Below are positions 51,376 to 60,395 of a stretch of 64,000 bases of DNA, piece by piece. Below the pieces are notes generated by a model. It saw only the letters and a program-made list of their open reading frames with translations, was not told the origin of the DNA and did not search any database. The translations under genes and the position numbers were made by a program. The stretch comes from Paenibacillus xylanilyticus (GTDB lineage Bacteria; Bacillota; Bacilli; Paenibacillales; Paenibacillaceae), in the NCBI RefSeq assembly GCF_013359935.1, contig NZ_JABMCB010000206.1, positions 1 to 64,000 of the forward strand. The letters are read 5' to 3'. Each line of letters opens with the position of its first letter. Within the stretch, counting starts at the first letter, position 1.

Positions 51376-52875
51376 TTACATCAGCCTCTTAATCTCATCC
51401 TTAAGGATTTCGGACTGGGTGCCGAAGATGACCTGCACAGCTCCGCCACCGAGCCTCATGACGCCGGAAGCGCCAAGCTGTTTGAGCGCCTGGTCGTTGA
51501 CGGCTTTGTCGTCCCTAACAACTAGCCGGAGGCGAGTGATGCATGCGTCGATGCTCTCGATATTGTCTGCGCCACCGATCTCCGCGAGCACTTTGCCAGC
51601 CTTGGTGTCGGCAGACGGCGCTGCCACGGCGGAAGCATTAGTGGGGGCATCGGCAGACGGCGCTGCCACGGCGGAAGCATCAGTGGGGGCATCGGCATCA
51701 TAAGCGTCATCCTCGCGCCCCGGCGTTTTCAGGTTGAACTTGACAATCATGAACCGGAAAAGGAAATAATAGACGACCGCAAATGCGAGTCCGACCGGGA
51801 TCATGAGCAGCGGATTGGTCGACAGCTTCATGTTCACAAGGTAATCGATCAGACCTGCCGAGAAGGCGAAGCCCAGCTTAACATTCAGCAGGTACATGAT
51901 CAGGGCCGCTGCACCTGTAAGAATAGCATGTGCCACATACAGCAGAGGCGCCGCGAACATGAAGGAGAACTCGAGCGGCTCGGTAATACCCGTTAAGAAC
52001 GAAGCCACCGCTGCGCCGATAAAGATCGAAGCGACCATTTTGCGCTTTTCAGGCCGGGCTGTATGAATCAAGGCAAGCGCCGCCGCCGGAAGAGCGAACA
52101 TCATAATCGGGAAGAAGCCAGACATGAACATGCCTGCCGTAGGGTCTCCGTTGAAGAAGCGTGTCAGGTCGCCGTGCACGACTTCCCCGGCTGCATTGGT
52201 ATAATCTCCGATCTGGAACCAGGCGATGGAGTTGAGGACATGATGCAGACCGAGCGGGATGAGCAGGCGGTTGGCGATCATGAACACCATGGAGCCAACG
52301 CCTTCAAAGCCTACAATCCAGGTGCCGAAAGCGCCGATGGCATCCTGAATCGGGCTCCAGACCATGCCGAACAGGATGGCCAACACCAGCATGGAGCCGG
52401 CGGTGACCATCGGCACAAAGCGTTTGCCGGAGAAGAAGCCGAGCCAGTCAGGAAGCTTGATATTATGGTATTTTTTATACATATAGGCTGCAAGCAGTCC
52501 GGCAAATATCCCGCCCAATACGCCCATATCCAGCTTGACATCGTCAGGAATATAGCCGAATACACCTGGAACGGCTCCCAGAATCCGCGTCAGCACCATA
52601 TAAGCGATCAGGGCCGAAAGCGCGGCGACCGCATCCCCCGCCAGTCCGATTGCCACCCCAATGGCGAAGATGAGCGCAAGGTTGCCGAAGATCGCCCCCG
52701 CTCCCTCATTCAGGAATGGAACTACATACTGATTGAGAAATCCCCCAATCACGGGACCGAGCGGAATGTCCTTTTCATAATCAAGAAGGCCGAGGCCTTG
52801 AAGAATACCTGCCGCAGGCAGGGTTGCTACAGGAAGCATCAGGGATCTTCCCAGCTTTTGCAGTGCTTTCAGCAT
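51376..52875 (-). CDS. nagE: PTS N-acetylglucosamine-type EIIBC permease
   Basis: The 499-residue protein has an EIIC domain with about ten helices and the NagE-like segment GLHHVLNSIAWFQIG...FFNGDPTAGMFMSGFFP, then a linker and an EIIB domain with the phospho-Cys in DACITRLRL (near residue 438). It imports and phosphorylates GlcNAc or a close sugar. The linker contains two copies of a 14-residue repeat (DAPT[D/N]ASAVAAPSA) from a 42-bp tandem repeat. GGAAGAAC precedes the ATG. It is the last gene of the operon with the antiterminator and EIIA. Confidence 0.85.
   Translation of the reverse strand: MLKALQKLGRSLMLPVATLPAAGILQGLGLLDYEKDIPLGPVIGGFLNQYVVPFLNEGAGAIFGNLALIFAIGVAIGLAGDAVAALSALIAYMVLTRILGAVPGVFGYIPDDVKLDMGVLGGIFAGLLAAYMYKKYHNIKLPDWLGFFSGKRFVPMVTAGSMLVLAILFGMVWSPIQDAIGAFGTWIVGFEGVGSMVFMIANRLLIPLGLHHVLNSIAWFQIGDYTNAAGEVVHGDLTRFFNGDPTAGMFMSGFFPIMMFALPAAALALIHTARPEKRKMVASIFIGAAVASFLTGITEPLEFSFMFAAPLLYVAHAILTGAAALIMYLLNVKLGFAFSAGLIDYLVNMKLSTNPLLMIPVGLAFAVVYYFLFRFMIVKFNLKTPGREDDAYDADAPTDASAVAAPSADAPTNASAVAAPSADTKAGKVLAEIGGADNIESIDACITRLRLVVRDDKAVNDQALKQLGASGVMRLGGGAVQVIFGTQSEILKDEIKRLM
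51608..51691. repeat. 42-bp tandem repeat in the EIIBC linker
   Basis: Two copies (51608-51649 and 51650-51691) differ at about one base and encode the Ala-rich DAPT-type linker between EIIC and EIIB. Copy number may vary among strains without breaking the frame. Confidence 0.85.
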
Positions 52876-52905
52876 ATTGTTCTTCCTTTCTTTTTTTGAT
52901 TTAGG

Positions 52906-53412
52906 TTATTTGGACAAGCTGACTTTCATGATAGTTCCCATGCCTGCTTCTACGCTGCCATACTCCGGGTGCGACTCCCACGGCTGTTCAGCCGCATTCG
53001 CAACGATGACAGGGGTGATGACCGGATAACCGGCCGAAGCGATCGCATTCAGGTCAAATTCAATCAGGGTCTGACCGATAGTGACCTGATCCCCGGTCTG
53101 CACTTGGGGTGTGAAGCACTGTCCTTTCAGGCTGACAGTATTCATACCGATATGCAGCAGCAGCTGCAGCCCGGAAGCATGCTCAATCATTACGGCATGG
53201 TGCGATTTGATCAGGTGCACCACAGTGCCGTCGATAGGGGCGACCAGCCTGCCCTCCTGGGGAATCACTGCAACTCCCGGTCCCATAAGTCCTCGCGCAA
53301 ACGCTTCGTCAGACACTTCTTCCAAACTGACGCAGGTTCCGGTTAGCGGGGAGGAGATGGATATTGTTTCAGATGTTTTGGCAGATTTGTTGTTTTTCCA
53401 TTTCCAGATCAT
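52906..53412 (-). CDS. PTS glucose-type EIIA protein
   Basis: The 168-residue protein has the EIIA-Glc fold with ISSPLTGTCVSLEEVSDEAF at the front, SHHAVMIEHASG and LLLHIGMNTVSLKG, where the His of LLHIG is the phosphorylated residue. It receives phosphate from HPr and passes it to the EIIB domain of the neighbouring permease. It overlaps the antiterminator gene by 4 bases (ATGA). Confidence 0.88.
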   Translation of the reverse strand: MIWKWKNNKSAKTSETISISSPLTGTCVSLEEVSDEAFARGLMGPGVAVIPQEGRLVAPIDGTVVHLIKSHHAVMIEHASGLQLLLHIGMNTVSLKGQCFTPQVQTGDQVTIGQTLIEFDLNAIASAGYPVITPVIVANAAEQPWESHPEYGSVEAGMGTIMKVSLSK

Positions 53413-54293
53413 TGTGTGTTGTCCTTTCTGTTGTTGGTTTTGGCATGGGTTTGAAAAAGCCGATATAAATGCATGGCGAGAAAAGCCGTTTCTTCCTCGG
53501 GTACCTCTGTACCCAAATCCTCGGCCATAACAGCGCTCAGTTTTCTGGCCAGCTGGTATTCGGACGGATATTCATTTTTCACATATTGTGCGAAGGTGGG
53601 GGCCGTCATCGGCTGCTGATACAGGCGTTCCATGGAGAAGCGCAGGTGTATCAAGAGTCTTGCCTGGCTAAGGCTGGCCTGCTCAAAGCGAACGCCACCC
53701 TCCTCTTCAATTATGGACTGAAGCTTGCTGATCACATTGGATACCTTAACCAACTGTCCGACAGGGACGTGATTTACGGAGGAGTACACATGGTATGTCA
53801 GGAACCCGGCCTCATCCTCCGGTACCTCTACGCCAAAAGCCTCTCCGATCATGGCCGCCGCTTCCGAGGCGATTTCGAATTCTTTCGGAAAGCTGAGCTT
53901 TGTCTCCGTCAGGAAAGGGTTCAGAATTTCCATCCCGTTGCGGATACGATATAAGGTGAACTGAATATGACTCGGAAGAGCAAGGTAGATCTTGTCATTC
54001 AGCTTGCCCGGAAACTGATCAGCGATGAGACGGATAATTCGGTCAGAGATGTCGATGACATTGGGGTCCAAGTCTTTCATCAGCTCCTGCGCCTGTCCCC
54101 ATTCCTCCCGGTCTTCCAGCCGGAACCTTTTCTCAATCCGCGGATCATCGGCCTGAACGGTGCTTTCCACCTTGAATGCAAATCCCAACCCTTTGCCAAT
54201 CAGTACATACTCCTTGGTATTCTGGTGCGACCGGGCCAGAACAATATTGCTGCCGACGACCCGCTCCACCTGCAGCATCATTCCTTTACTCAC
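53409..54293 (-). CDS. BglG/LicT-type (GlcT-like) transcriptional antiterminator
   Basis: The 294-residue protein has an N-terminal RNA-binding CAT domain (LQVERVVGSNIVLARSHQNT to about residue 60) and two PRD domains with His residues in PSHIQFT, LTYHVYSS, LLIHLRFS and LAMHLYRLF. Its phosphorylation by HPr/EII should switch RNA binding. It controls its own operon through the RAT/terminator upstream at 54351-54417. GTG start after GAGGAGG. Confidence 0.85.
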   Translation of the reverse strand: MSKGMMLQVERVVGSNIVLARSHQNTKEYVLIGKGLGFAFKVESTVQADDPRIEKRFRLEDREEWGQAQELMKDLDPNVIDISDRIIRLIADQFPGKLNDKIYLALPSHIQFTLYRIRNGMEILNPFLTETKLSFPKEFEIASEAAAMIGEAFGVEVPEDEAGFLTYHVYSSVNHVPVGQLVKVSNVISKLQSIIEEEGGVRFEQASLSQARLLIHLRFSMERLYQQPMTAPTFAQYVKNEYPSEYQLARKLSAVMAEDLGTEVPEEETAFLAMHLYRLFQTHAKTNNRKDNTQ

Positions 54294-54350
54294 GGTTCAC
54301 CGCCTCCTCGTCTCTAAAGTTAACGCTTTCAGGCCTCCGGAACGCAAAAA

Positions 54351-54417
54351 GAGCCAAGAAGCGAATATAGTCTCATGTTCGCTTCTTGGCTCATGCCCTC
54401 TGGGGTGGTAACACGCC
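54351..54417 (-). promoter_or_regulatory. RAT antiterminator and terminator of the PTS operon
   Basis: On the minus strand, GAGCCAAGAAGCGAA (54392-54378) and TTCGCTTCTTGGCTC (54365-54351) form a perfect 15-bp terminator followed by T residues. Just before and overlapping it lies TGTTACCACCCCAGAGGGCA with GAGCC (about 54413-54388), resembling the RAT sites bound by GlcT/LicT proteins. A promoter (TTGACG at 54484-54479, TATTAT at 54460-54455) drives it. Confidence 0.75.
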
Positions 54418-54664
54418 AATTCATTTTATGTTTTATGCAGAACGTTCTTCCTACATAATATAGAAGCTGATCTGCCACCGTCAACCATAATTTTTGTCAT
54501 CCATCTGTCCGTCGTTTAATATAGGGAATGTGTAAACGAAAAGGTATCTGTCGTAGTTGACAAGTAAGGAGCCATGATCATCTTTTAAGATGAAATGAGC
54601 CTAATCCGTTGTTGATCGTGTTCGGCTAGATGGAGCCAAATCTAACATGAATAGGAGGATGAAC

Positions 54665-55372
54665 ATGTATCTTAGAAGTGTGCAGTTCATGAAGGAAAAG
54701 GTAGAGAATGCGAGACAATATCCGTTTAATATACCCGCTATACAGTCCCTGCAGAGATTGGAATTCAGGAATAACATTACTTTTTTTGTAGGTGAAAATG
54801 GATCCGGTAAGTCCACGCTGCTGGAAGGCATCGCTCACCAATGTGGATTCAATACAGCCGGGGGCGGCAGAAATAACGTCTTTGAGATGCATGCTTCGGA
54901 ATCCTCATTAGGGGATTATCTGCGACTGGCCTGGTTGCCAAAGATTACGAATGGTTTCTTCATGCGCTCCGAGTCCTTCTATCAATTCGCATCCCATGTC
55001 GATGAGATGGGTACCCTTGAATACTATGGCGGGCGTTCATTACATGAGCAATCCCATGGGGAGTCTTTTCTCAATCTGTTTGTAAACCGCTTCAGCTCCA
55101 AAGGCATCTATCTGCTCGATGAGCCCGAAGCCGCACTATCTCCTGCCAGGCAATTATCCTTGCTGCGCATACTCCATGACCTGTCTGGAACTTCTCAATT
55201 TATTATCGCGACGCATTCGCCCATTCTGCTGGGTTATCCCGATGCGGATATTTTAAATTTTGACGACATTAGCATTCAAAAAATGGCTTATGAAGATACG
55301 GAACATTACCAGATCACCCGCAGTTTTCTGGAGAATCGCCATCGTATGCTGGATGAGTTGTTTAAGGACTGA
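54665..55372 (+). CDS. AAA family ATPase (ABC-like)
   Basis: The protein (235 aa; ATG 54665 after AGGAGG) has FFVGENGSGKSTLLEG (Walker A, near residue 40), SHGESFLNLF (signature-like) and GIYLLDEPEAALSP (Walker B), then ATHSP (switch His). It is a stand-alone ABC-type ATPase without membrane segments, like those of the RecF/SMC or AAA_23 group. The target is unknown. The following gene is a frameshifted metallophosphoesterase, an unusual neighbour that gives no clue to function. Confidence 0.8.
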   Translation: MYLRSVQFMKEKVENARQYPFNIPAIQSLQRLEFRNNITFFVGENGSGKSTLLEGIAHQCGFNTAGGGRNNVFEMHASESSLGDYLRLAWLPKITNGFFMRSESFYQFASHVDEMGTLEYYGGRSLHEQSHGESFLNLFVNRFSSKGIYLLDEPEAALSPARQLSLLRILHDLSGTSQFIIATHSPILLGYPDADILNFDDISIQKMAYEDTEHYQITRSFLENRHRMLDELFKD

Positions 55373-55409
55373 CCTTGGTTTGCATAGTTAAAAAAGGTGG
55401 AGGGATGAC

Positions 55410-56154
55410 ATGTATAAGTCTGTCGCCATTATTTCAGATATTCACAGTAATCACTTGGCCCTGGAGGCCGTGTTGCAGGATATTGCTGCCCGGAACATTG
55501 AACTTACCGTCAATTTGGGGGATAGTTTGTTTGGCCCGGTTGATCCGCTGGCGACAGCACGATTATTAATGGACCACAACAATATAATTCACGTGATGGG
55601 AAATTGTGACGAGATTCTATTGCAAAAAGAAAGCCCGTCGGAAACCTTTCAATTTGTAAAACCCCTGCTTGATCAGGGAATCGAGAATTGGATCAGATCA
55701 TGTAATCGTACGGTGGGCGTACGAGGAGCTTTTATTTTGCCATGGAACGCCATGGGTGAATGATCGGTATTTGTTGGAAGAAGTGACAGCGGAAGGAGTT
55801 CAATATAAAGATACGATTCAATTGGCGAACGAACTTCTGGAGGTACCGCAGCGTTATATTTTTTGCGGACACAGTCATGTGTTTCAAACGAAATATTTGC
55901 CCGGAAGTAAGGTAATTGTGAACGTAGGCAGTGTCGGTTTGCCTGCTTATCATGATGAATTGCCCTATCCGCATGTAAGGGAATCCAGCTCGCCTTACGC
56001 CGATTATGCAATTACTTATCGTAATGCGCAAGGGAACTGGAACATAGAACACGTTATGGTTGAGTATGATTGGGAGATGGCCAGCTCGATTGCCCAGGCA
56101 AATGGACGAGAGGATTATGCTTTTGCGATCAGGACGGGGAATTTAGTTTATTGA
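55410..56154 (+). pseudogene. Metallophosphoesterase with a single frameshift
   Basis: Two frames make one protein: SVAIISDIHSNHLALEAVLQ, NLGDSLFGP and HVMGNCDE (metal motifs D-x-H, GD, GN-D), then after a shift near 55711-55720 YEELLFCHGTPWVNDR, FCGHSHVFQ (GHSH) and NVGSVGLP. All metal-ligand motifs are present, so the shift is recent or an error in the sequence. The 3' end overlaps the Lrp gene on the other strand by 12 bases. Confidence 0.8.
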
Positions 56155-56565
56155 TTTACCCTCAACAGGGGAAGATAGTCTGATTAACGTAGAGGGTTGT
56201 CCAAATGACATGGAAGCATCAATAAAGTTTTCCAAAGATTGAACGGAATCAGTCAGGACCTTGATTAGATAATTGTATGATCCGGCCAGCCGATGACATT
56301 CAATAACACTAGGGTGATTTTTGCAAAATTCTGCAAACGGTTCACATTTTGTATTGTCATATAGGATAAAAGCCATGATAGGTTTATCTATTTTTTCCGG
56401 ATTAATGATTGCTTTATAGCCAACAATGATCTCTTTTTCTTCAAGTTTCTTGACTCTTTCATTAACGGCGGGGGTAGATAAGCCCACTTTTCTTCCTAAT
56501 TCTGCAAAGGAATATCGGGCATTTTCTTGCAAGTGTAATAATATGTCTTTATCAATCTCATCCAT
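56143..56565 (-). CDS. Lrp/AsnC family regulator
   Basis: The protein (140 aa; ATG 56565 after GAGGAG) has an AsnC helix-turn-helix (MDEIDKDILLHLQENARYSF and GLSTPAVNERVKKLEE) and a C-terminal RAM-type ligand-binding domain (HRLAGSYNYLIKV). Lrp proteins respond to amino acids and control import or degradation. It lies divergently from the DUF1272 gene with a gap of about 170 bases. Confidence 0.85.
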   Translation of the reverse strand: MDEIDKDILLHLQENARYSFAELGRKVGLSTPAVNERVKKLEEKEIIVGYKAIINPEKIDKPIMAFILYDNTKCEPFAEFCKNHPSVIECHRLAGSYNYLIKVLTDSVQSLENFIDASMSFGQPSTLIRLSSPVEGKSIN

Positions 56566-56737
56566 CTTTTTGGATCTCCTCACAAAAATGTTAGGTTAAA
56601 CAGCAGTTTTTCAGTTAAAAAGAAAGGTATTTTATAAAATTACAATAAGATTAATATGTGAAGTTAGCAACCTTTTTATTAGAATTAGAGCATCAGAAAA
56701 ATACAAGAAAGAATAAAAACTATAGGAGGTCAATACG

Positions 56738-56935
56738 ATGGCTTTAGAAATGAGAAGTAAATGCGAAAAATGCGAAAGTGGACTCCATAAGCATTCTGTA
56801 GCGTATATTTGTACACATGAATGTACGTTTTGCAATGAGTGTGCAGTGGAGGCGAATTATGTATGCCCTAACTGTGGAGGAGAACTTGTGAAGAGACCAA
56901 GAAGTGAAAATTCATTGAGTTGTCCTATTAGTTAG
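56738..56935 (+). CDS. DUF1272 family zinc-binding protein
   Basis: The 65-residue protein has C-x2-C...C-x3-C-x2-C-x2-C...C-x2-C arranged as CEKCESG, CTHECTFCNEC and CPNCGG, the DUF1272 pattern. It is a small zinc protein of unknown role, often found near Lrp or LysE-type genes. TAGGAGG precedes the ATG. Confidence 0.85.
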   Translation: MALEMRSKCEKCESGLHKHSVAYICTHECTFCNECAVEANYVCPNCGGELVKRPRSENSLSCPIS

Positions 56936-57067
56936 TCAAAACCTTCAGGATGTACTTGATTTAGAGGAGTGCCGCCTGTAAACCCGAATACATATATGTG
57001 AAGCATTGATTTAATTTTTAAATATACCGGTAGTAGAACATTAAATCATATTTTGAGGAGTGTTTGG

Positions 57068-57556
57068 ATGAAAATAGGCTTTTTAATCGTGGATATGCAA
57101 GAAGTCATCGTGCGGGATCGACTGGAGAAAAGAGTGCTGGACCATGCCTGTGAATATATCAACCATGTGGCAGACGTGCTGCGTTCCAACAATCATGTTG
57201 TAATCCATGTTCAGGATGTGGAGGGCATGGAGGAATCGAATCGGGAAGTGTATCGGATTATACCCGAGGTTGACATACACGAGCAGGATCACACGATCAC
57301 CAAGGAAAGCTCTAATGCATTCTGGCAGACCAACCTGGAGGAAGTTTTACGCAGTCTTGGTGTCGAGCTGCTGATCATTTCCGGTTTTGCCGCAGAGGAA
57401 TGTGTCCTGTTTACCTATAACGGGGCGAGCGAGCGTGGATTCAAACCGGTTATGCTGCAAAATGGAATTCTCAGTACACATCACGAAGCGGTGACGTCAA
57501 CGTACAGGGACCGAAATGTTATCTCGTATCCTGTCGTTGATTATTTGATCCAATAA
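57068..57556 (+). CDS. Isochorismatase-fold cysteine hydrolase
   Basis: The protein (162 aa; ATG 57068 after GAGGAG) has LIVDMQEV (catalytic Asp), TKESSNAFWQTN (Lys) and ISGFAAEECVLFT (nucleophile Cys), giving the Asp-Lys-Cys triad of the isochorismatase family. It probably hydrolyses an amide or related bond. The substrate is unknown. The 172-base gap after it shows no convincing structure. Confidence 0.8.
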   Translation: MKIGFLIVDMQEVIVRDRLEKRVLDHACEYINHVADVLRSNNHVVIHVQDVEGMEESNREVYRIIPEVDIHEQDHTITKESSNAFWQTNLEEVLRSLGVELLIISGFAAEECVLFTYNGASERGFKPVMLQNGILSTHHEAVTSTYRDRNVISYPVVDYLIQ

Positions 57557-57782
57557 GCGAGGGGAACTAAAGTGTTCATCGTTATCGCTGCTGGAGCAGT
57601 TCCACAATAATCTAAAAGAAAGATCCTGATATCGCCTTAGAAGAGAGGCCTTACCGGGGTCTTTTTCGATTGAGCAGGAATAGGAAGTTTGAACGTGAAA
57701 CAACTTCGCAATTTCCAAAACATGGGTTATGATGAATGGGAAAGGAAGCGAAAACAAATTCAATAGTGTGGGGGAGCAATAT

Positions 57783-58268
57783 ATGCCGATGATCCATAAC
57801 TTTGTTATTGAAAATATATCGGATATAAGCGAAGTTATCCATACTTCCTACTCAAGGGATAGACACGGGAAAATACATAAAGGTGGACTCTCACCAGACA
57901 ACCAAGCTCACTTGGATGACGACTTTATTTCGTATATACAGGATTCCCTTCAATGGTTAGATACCGGAAATCCGTCTACGGGCGAGAGAACAAGCGGATT
58001 AAACTATTATGGCATTACTGTTATTGAAGATAAACAAGTGTTGCAAAGGCTTCATCATATCATGCATGCATGGATTGATTTATTCAGTTCAGCACCTGAT
58101 CCGATCATACTTAGAGGGAATTACTGTATTGTTGGTGGAGAGAACAAAGGTTACTACGAGAAATTGGTGTATACCAAAACTGACCTGATCACTGAATTAA
58201 AAAAGCTTGCCATGATGGCAAAACACGCTGATGAGCATGGGAAGTGTATTATGCATTTTGGTATTTAA
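57783..58268 (+). CDS. Uncharacterised protein
   Basis: The 161-residue protein (ATG 57783 after GGGGGAG) has no recognised family. It contains DNQAHLDDDFISYIQDSLQW, SGLNYYGITVIEDKQ and ILRGNYCIVGGENKGYYEKL. It is soluble with mixed helix and strand, no catalytic pattern and no membrane segment. An immunity-like role is possible but unsupported. A longer frame from 57729 lacks a binding site. Confidence 0.6.
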   Translation: MPMIHNFVIENISDISEVIHTSYSRDRHGKIHKGGLSPDNQAHLDDDFISYIQDSLQWLDTGNPSTGERTSGLNYYGITVIEDKQVLQRLHHIMHAWIDLFSSAPDPIILRGNYCIVGGENKGYYEKLVYTKTDLITELKKLAMMAKHADEHGKCIMHFGI

Positions 58269-58312
58269 CAGTAAGTTATCTCATATTCAATGACGAGAGA
58301 AGGGCGGCGGAG

Positions 58313-58586
58313 ATGACAAGTCGAATTGTGGTTACAGGCGGGGCCATTATTAGAGATGATGGTGGGAGAATTCTACTGCAGCGAAGGTCCGATTATGGGG
58401 ACTGGGGATTGCCTGGTGGGGGTATGGAGCCCGGAGAGTGTATTGAAGAGACTTGAAGACGAACACCAGGAGTCGTTGCAATTGATTTTTACAAGCTTGG
58501 ATGAAGTCGATATCGATAGGATTAATAAGGTACAGAAGCCTGTATTCATGGATTTGCTTCAAGAGAAGCAGGGGATTCTGCGTTAG
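58313..58586 (+). pseudogene. NUDIX hydrolase with internal deletion
   Basis: The first frame (from ATG 58313) reads the strand before a NUDIX box (GRILLQRRSDYGDWGLPGGG, then MEPGECIEET), then stops at 58456 where REL.EE should follow. A second frame downstream carries EDEHQESLQLIFTSLDE and KVQKPVFMDLLQ, the C-terminus of such proteins. The REUXEE catalytic half and about 50 residues have been lost, so it cannot be active. Confidence 0.75.
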
Positions 58587-58621
58587 TAAGGCTATAAATT
58601 AACGAAAATGGAGTGATTTCA

Positions 58622-59269
58622 ATGCCTTGGCCCATGGTTCATTTTGCGATTGCATCCGAATTTATATCTAATCCATCCCCGGAATTCCTACTGGGAAGCC
58701 TCGCTCCTGACTCCATCCATGTGAGAAGCAATGTGCGCAGTGAAAAGGCCAAAACACATCTAATGATCGAAGAAGGCAGGTTCGCGACAGATGAAGAACT
58801 GCGGGCATTTGTGGAGTCCAATAGGCTGCAGGCGGAGCATGATCCTGCATTCTTGCAGTATTTGTGTGGTTACATCGCCCATGTTTATACGGATCGCGTG
58901 TGGACCTTCAACATCTATCCTGCATATGAGGAACACACCGATGGAAGAAGTATATATACGCATGACGTGACGAAGTTGGAATTTATGATTTTGCGGAATC
59001 ACTCTGGAGCCTACGATCTACTGAATAAACTGGGTACTGGTAAAGCTTATGATTTGGGTGGTTTGCTGGAACTGGAGGTGTATCAGTATAGGGAAGAGAA
59101 GGTTGATTTTTTAAACAATCCTGCCCATGAGCCGCTAGGAGATTTGAGGATTTTGTCCATGGAAGTTCTGGAAGGATTCATTCATGCAACTGCCAAGGAA
59201 CTGAAACAGCTACTGGCCGGATGGATCGACCAAATTGAAAATAGAGGTGAGCCCCTATGGAAAAGTTGA
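58622..59269 (+). CDS. Zinc-dependent phospholipase C-like protein
   Basis: The protein (215 aa; ATG 58622 after GGAG) has PWPMVHFAIASEF, GSLAPDSIHVR, FLQYLCGYIAHVYTDRVW and HDVTKLEFMILR. These His and Asp positions resemble the zinc-dependent phospholipase C/S1-P1 nuclease group of cytosolic Bacillales proteins. No secretion signal is present. Its 3' end overlaps the next GNAT gene by 13 bases, so they share a transcript. Confidence 0.6.
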   Translation: MPWPMVHFAIASEFISNPSPEFLLGSLAPDSIHVRSNVRSEKAKTHLMIEEGRFATDEELRAFVESNRLQAEHDPAFLQYLCGYIAHVYTDRVWTFNIYPAYEEHTDGRSIYTHDVTKLEFMILRNHSGAYDLLNKLGTGKAYDLGGLLELEVYQYREEKVDFLNNPAHEPLGDLRILSMEVLEGFIHATAKELKQLLAGWIDQIENRGEPLWKS

Positions 59270-59739
59270 TTCATCTCACCATGTATCATGAACGATATGA
59301 TGAAGCATTAGCTCGTTTTTCACTGACGGGGGAACAGTTTACGTTTACGGCACTGCCTGCAGAAGTCATTGAGGAGGCCATTTCGAACCCCGACAAGTTT
59401 CCCATTGTTATTCTAAAAGAGGAGACGCCGGTGGGCTTCTTTATTTTACATAAAAATTCGGAATACGCTGAAGGAAAGAGATATTCCAGTGCCATCTTAA
59501 TACGAGCTCTATCTATTACATTGGAGCATCAGGGTAAAGGATATGCGCTGGCTGCCATGAATGCACTTACCCCATTGCTTCAGCAAATTGACCCCGAAAT
59601 GAAGGAAGTCATACTCGCTGTAAATGAACAGAATGTTGCAGCACAGAGCCTGTATTTGAAAGCAGGTTTTCGGGACACGGGAATTCGCAGGATTGGTGCA
59701 CATGGTCTCCAGTTCGTTTTTCATCGAAAGGTGGATTAA
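59257..59739 (+). CDS. GNAT family N-acetyltransferase
   Basis: The 160-residue protein has an N-terminal LTMYHERYDEALARFSL segment, SAILIRALSITLEHQGKGYA in the acetyl-CoA region (H-Q-G-K-G-Y-A loop) and NVAAQSLYLKAGFRDTG near the end. GAGGTGAG overlaps the end of the phospholipase-C-like gene and precedes its ATG. The amine acceptor is unknown. Confidence 0.85.
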   Translation: MEKLIHLTMYHERYDEALARFSLTGEQFTFTALPAEVIEEAISNPDKFPIVILKEETPVGFFILHKNSEYAEGKRYSSAILIRALSITLEHQGKGYALAAMNALTPLLQQIDPEMKEVILAVNEQNVAAQSLYLKAGFRDTGIRRIGAHGLQFVFHRKVD

Positions 59740-59838
59740 GGAAGACCTGATGAAGAGCGAAGCCATTCAAATGGCCGGCAATATCAAGTTTGTTGAACTG
59801 GAAACCAGGACCAAGTTGTCTGAAAAAGGAGACGTGAC

Positions 59839-60345
59839 GTGGGGAATATTCATAAGGGAAGACATACGGCTGAGATTGATGGAGAGTTTGTTGTTTTTAT
59901 CATTGGTATGCGAATAAACCGCCTATGGGCCGTACATAAGTGGTTGCCTGTATTTAAGGCAATGGGGCCGATGATCAGAGAACTGTACATGAATCCAGAT
60001 ACTGGATTTCTGGGGACGGAATATTTTATAAGCTGGCGGGGTGTCACCCTTCTGCAGTACTGGAGATCTTATGATGAACTGGAGAAATACGCACGTGGCG
60101 GTCTGCACCTGGAGGCATGGAAACGATTTAATAAGTCGATTGGTTCAGATGGAAGTGTTGGGATCTATCATGAAACGTACAAGGCTGGGCCAGGTTCCTA
60201 TGAATCCATCTATGCCAACATGCCGAAATTTGGTTTAGCCAAAGTATCCAACCATGTTCCCGCGACAGGCAGAATGGAGACATCCAGGCGCAGAATGGGG
60301 GGCGAGAACGAACCGGCTGTGCAGACACCTGATCATGAAAAGTAA
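59839..60345 (+). CDS. DUF4188 family (monooxygenase-like) protein
   Basis: The 168-residue protein starts GNIHKGRHTAEIDGEFVVF, then has INRLWAVHKWLPVFKAMGPM, GFLGTEYFISWRGVTLLQYW and NKSIGSDGSVGIYHETY, the DUF4188 signature. It is annotated as an antibiotic-monooxygenase-like fold of unknown role. GTG 59839 has AAGGAG 8 bases upstream. A short frame from 59750 overlapping its front in another frame is not supported as a gene. Confidence 0.8.
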   Translation: MGNIHKGRHTAEIDGEFVVFIIGMRINRLWAVHKWLPVFKAMGPMIRELYMNPDTGFLGTEYFISWRGVTLLQYWRSYDELEKYARGGLHLEAWKRFNKSIGSDGSVGIYHETYKAGPGSYESIYANMPKFGLAKVSNHVPATGRMETSRRRMGGENEPAVQTPDHEK

Positions 60346-60395
60346 GGATTCTAGTAATTGTGTTACATTCATTGGAGAGAAGAGAGGAGCATGTT

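Noticed and set aside
52063..52899. 278-codon plus-strand frame opposite the EIIBC gene
   Set aside because: Its residues are of shadow type and the minus-strand PTS permease is unambiguous with motifs.
57557..57728. Possible terminator around 57640
   Set aside because: Arms do not pair well when checked base by base.
59750..59917. Short frame before the DUF4188 gene
   Set aside because: Its second half is the DUF4188 gene in another frame, and there is no good ribosome site.
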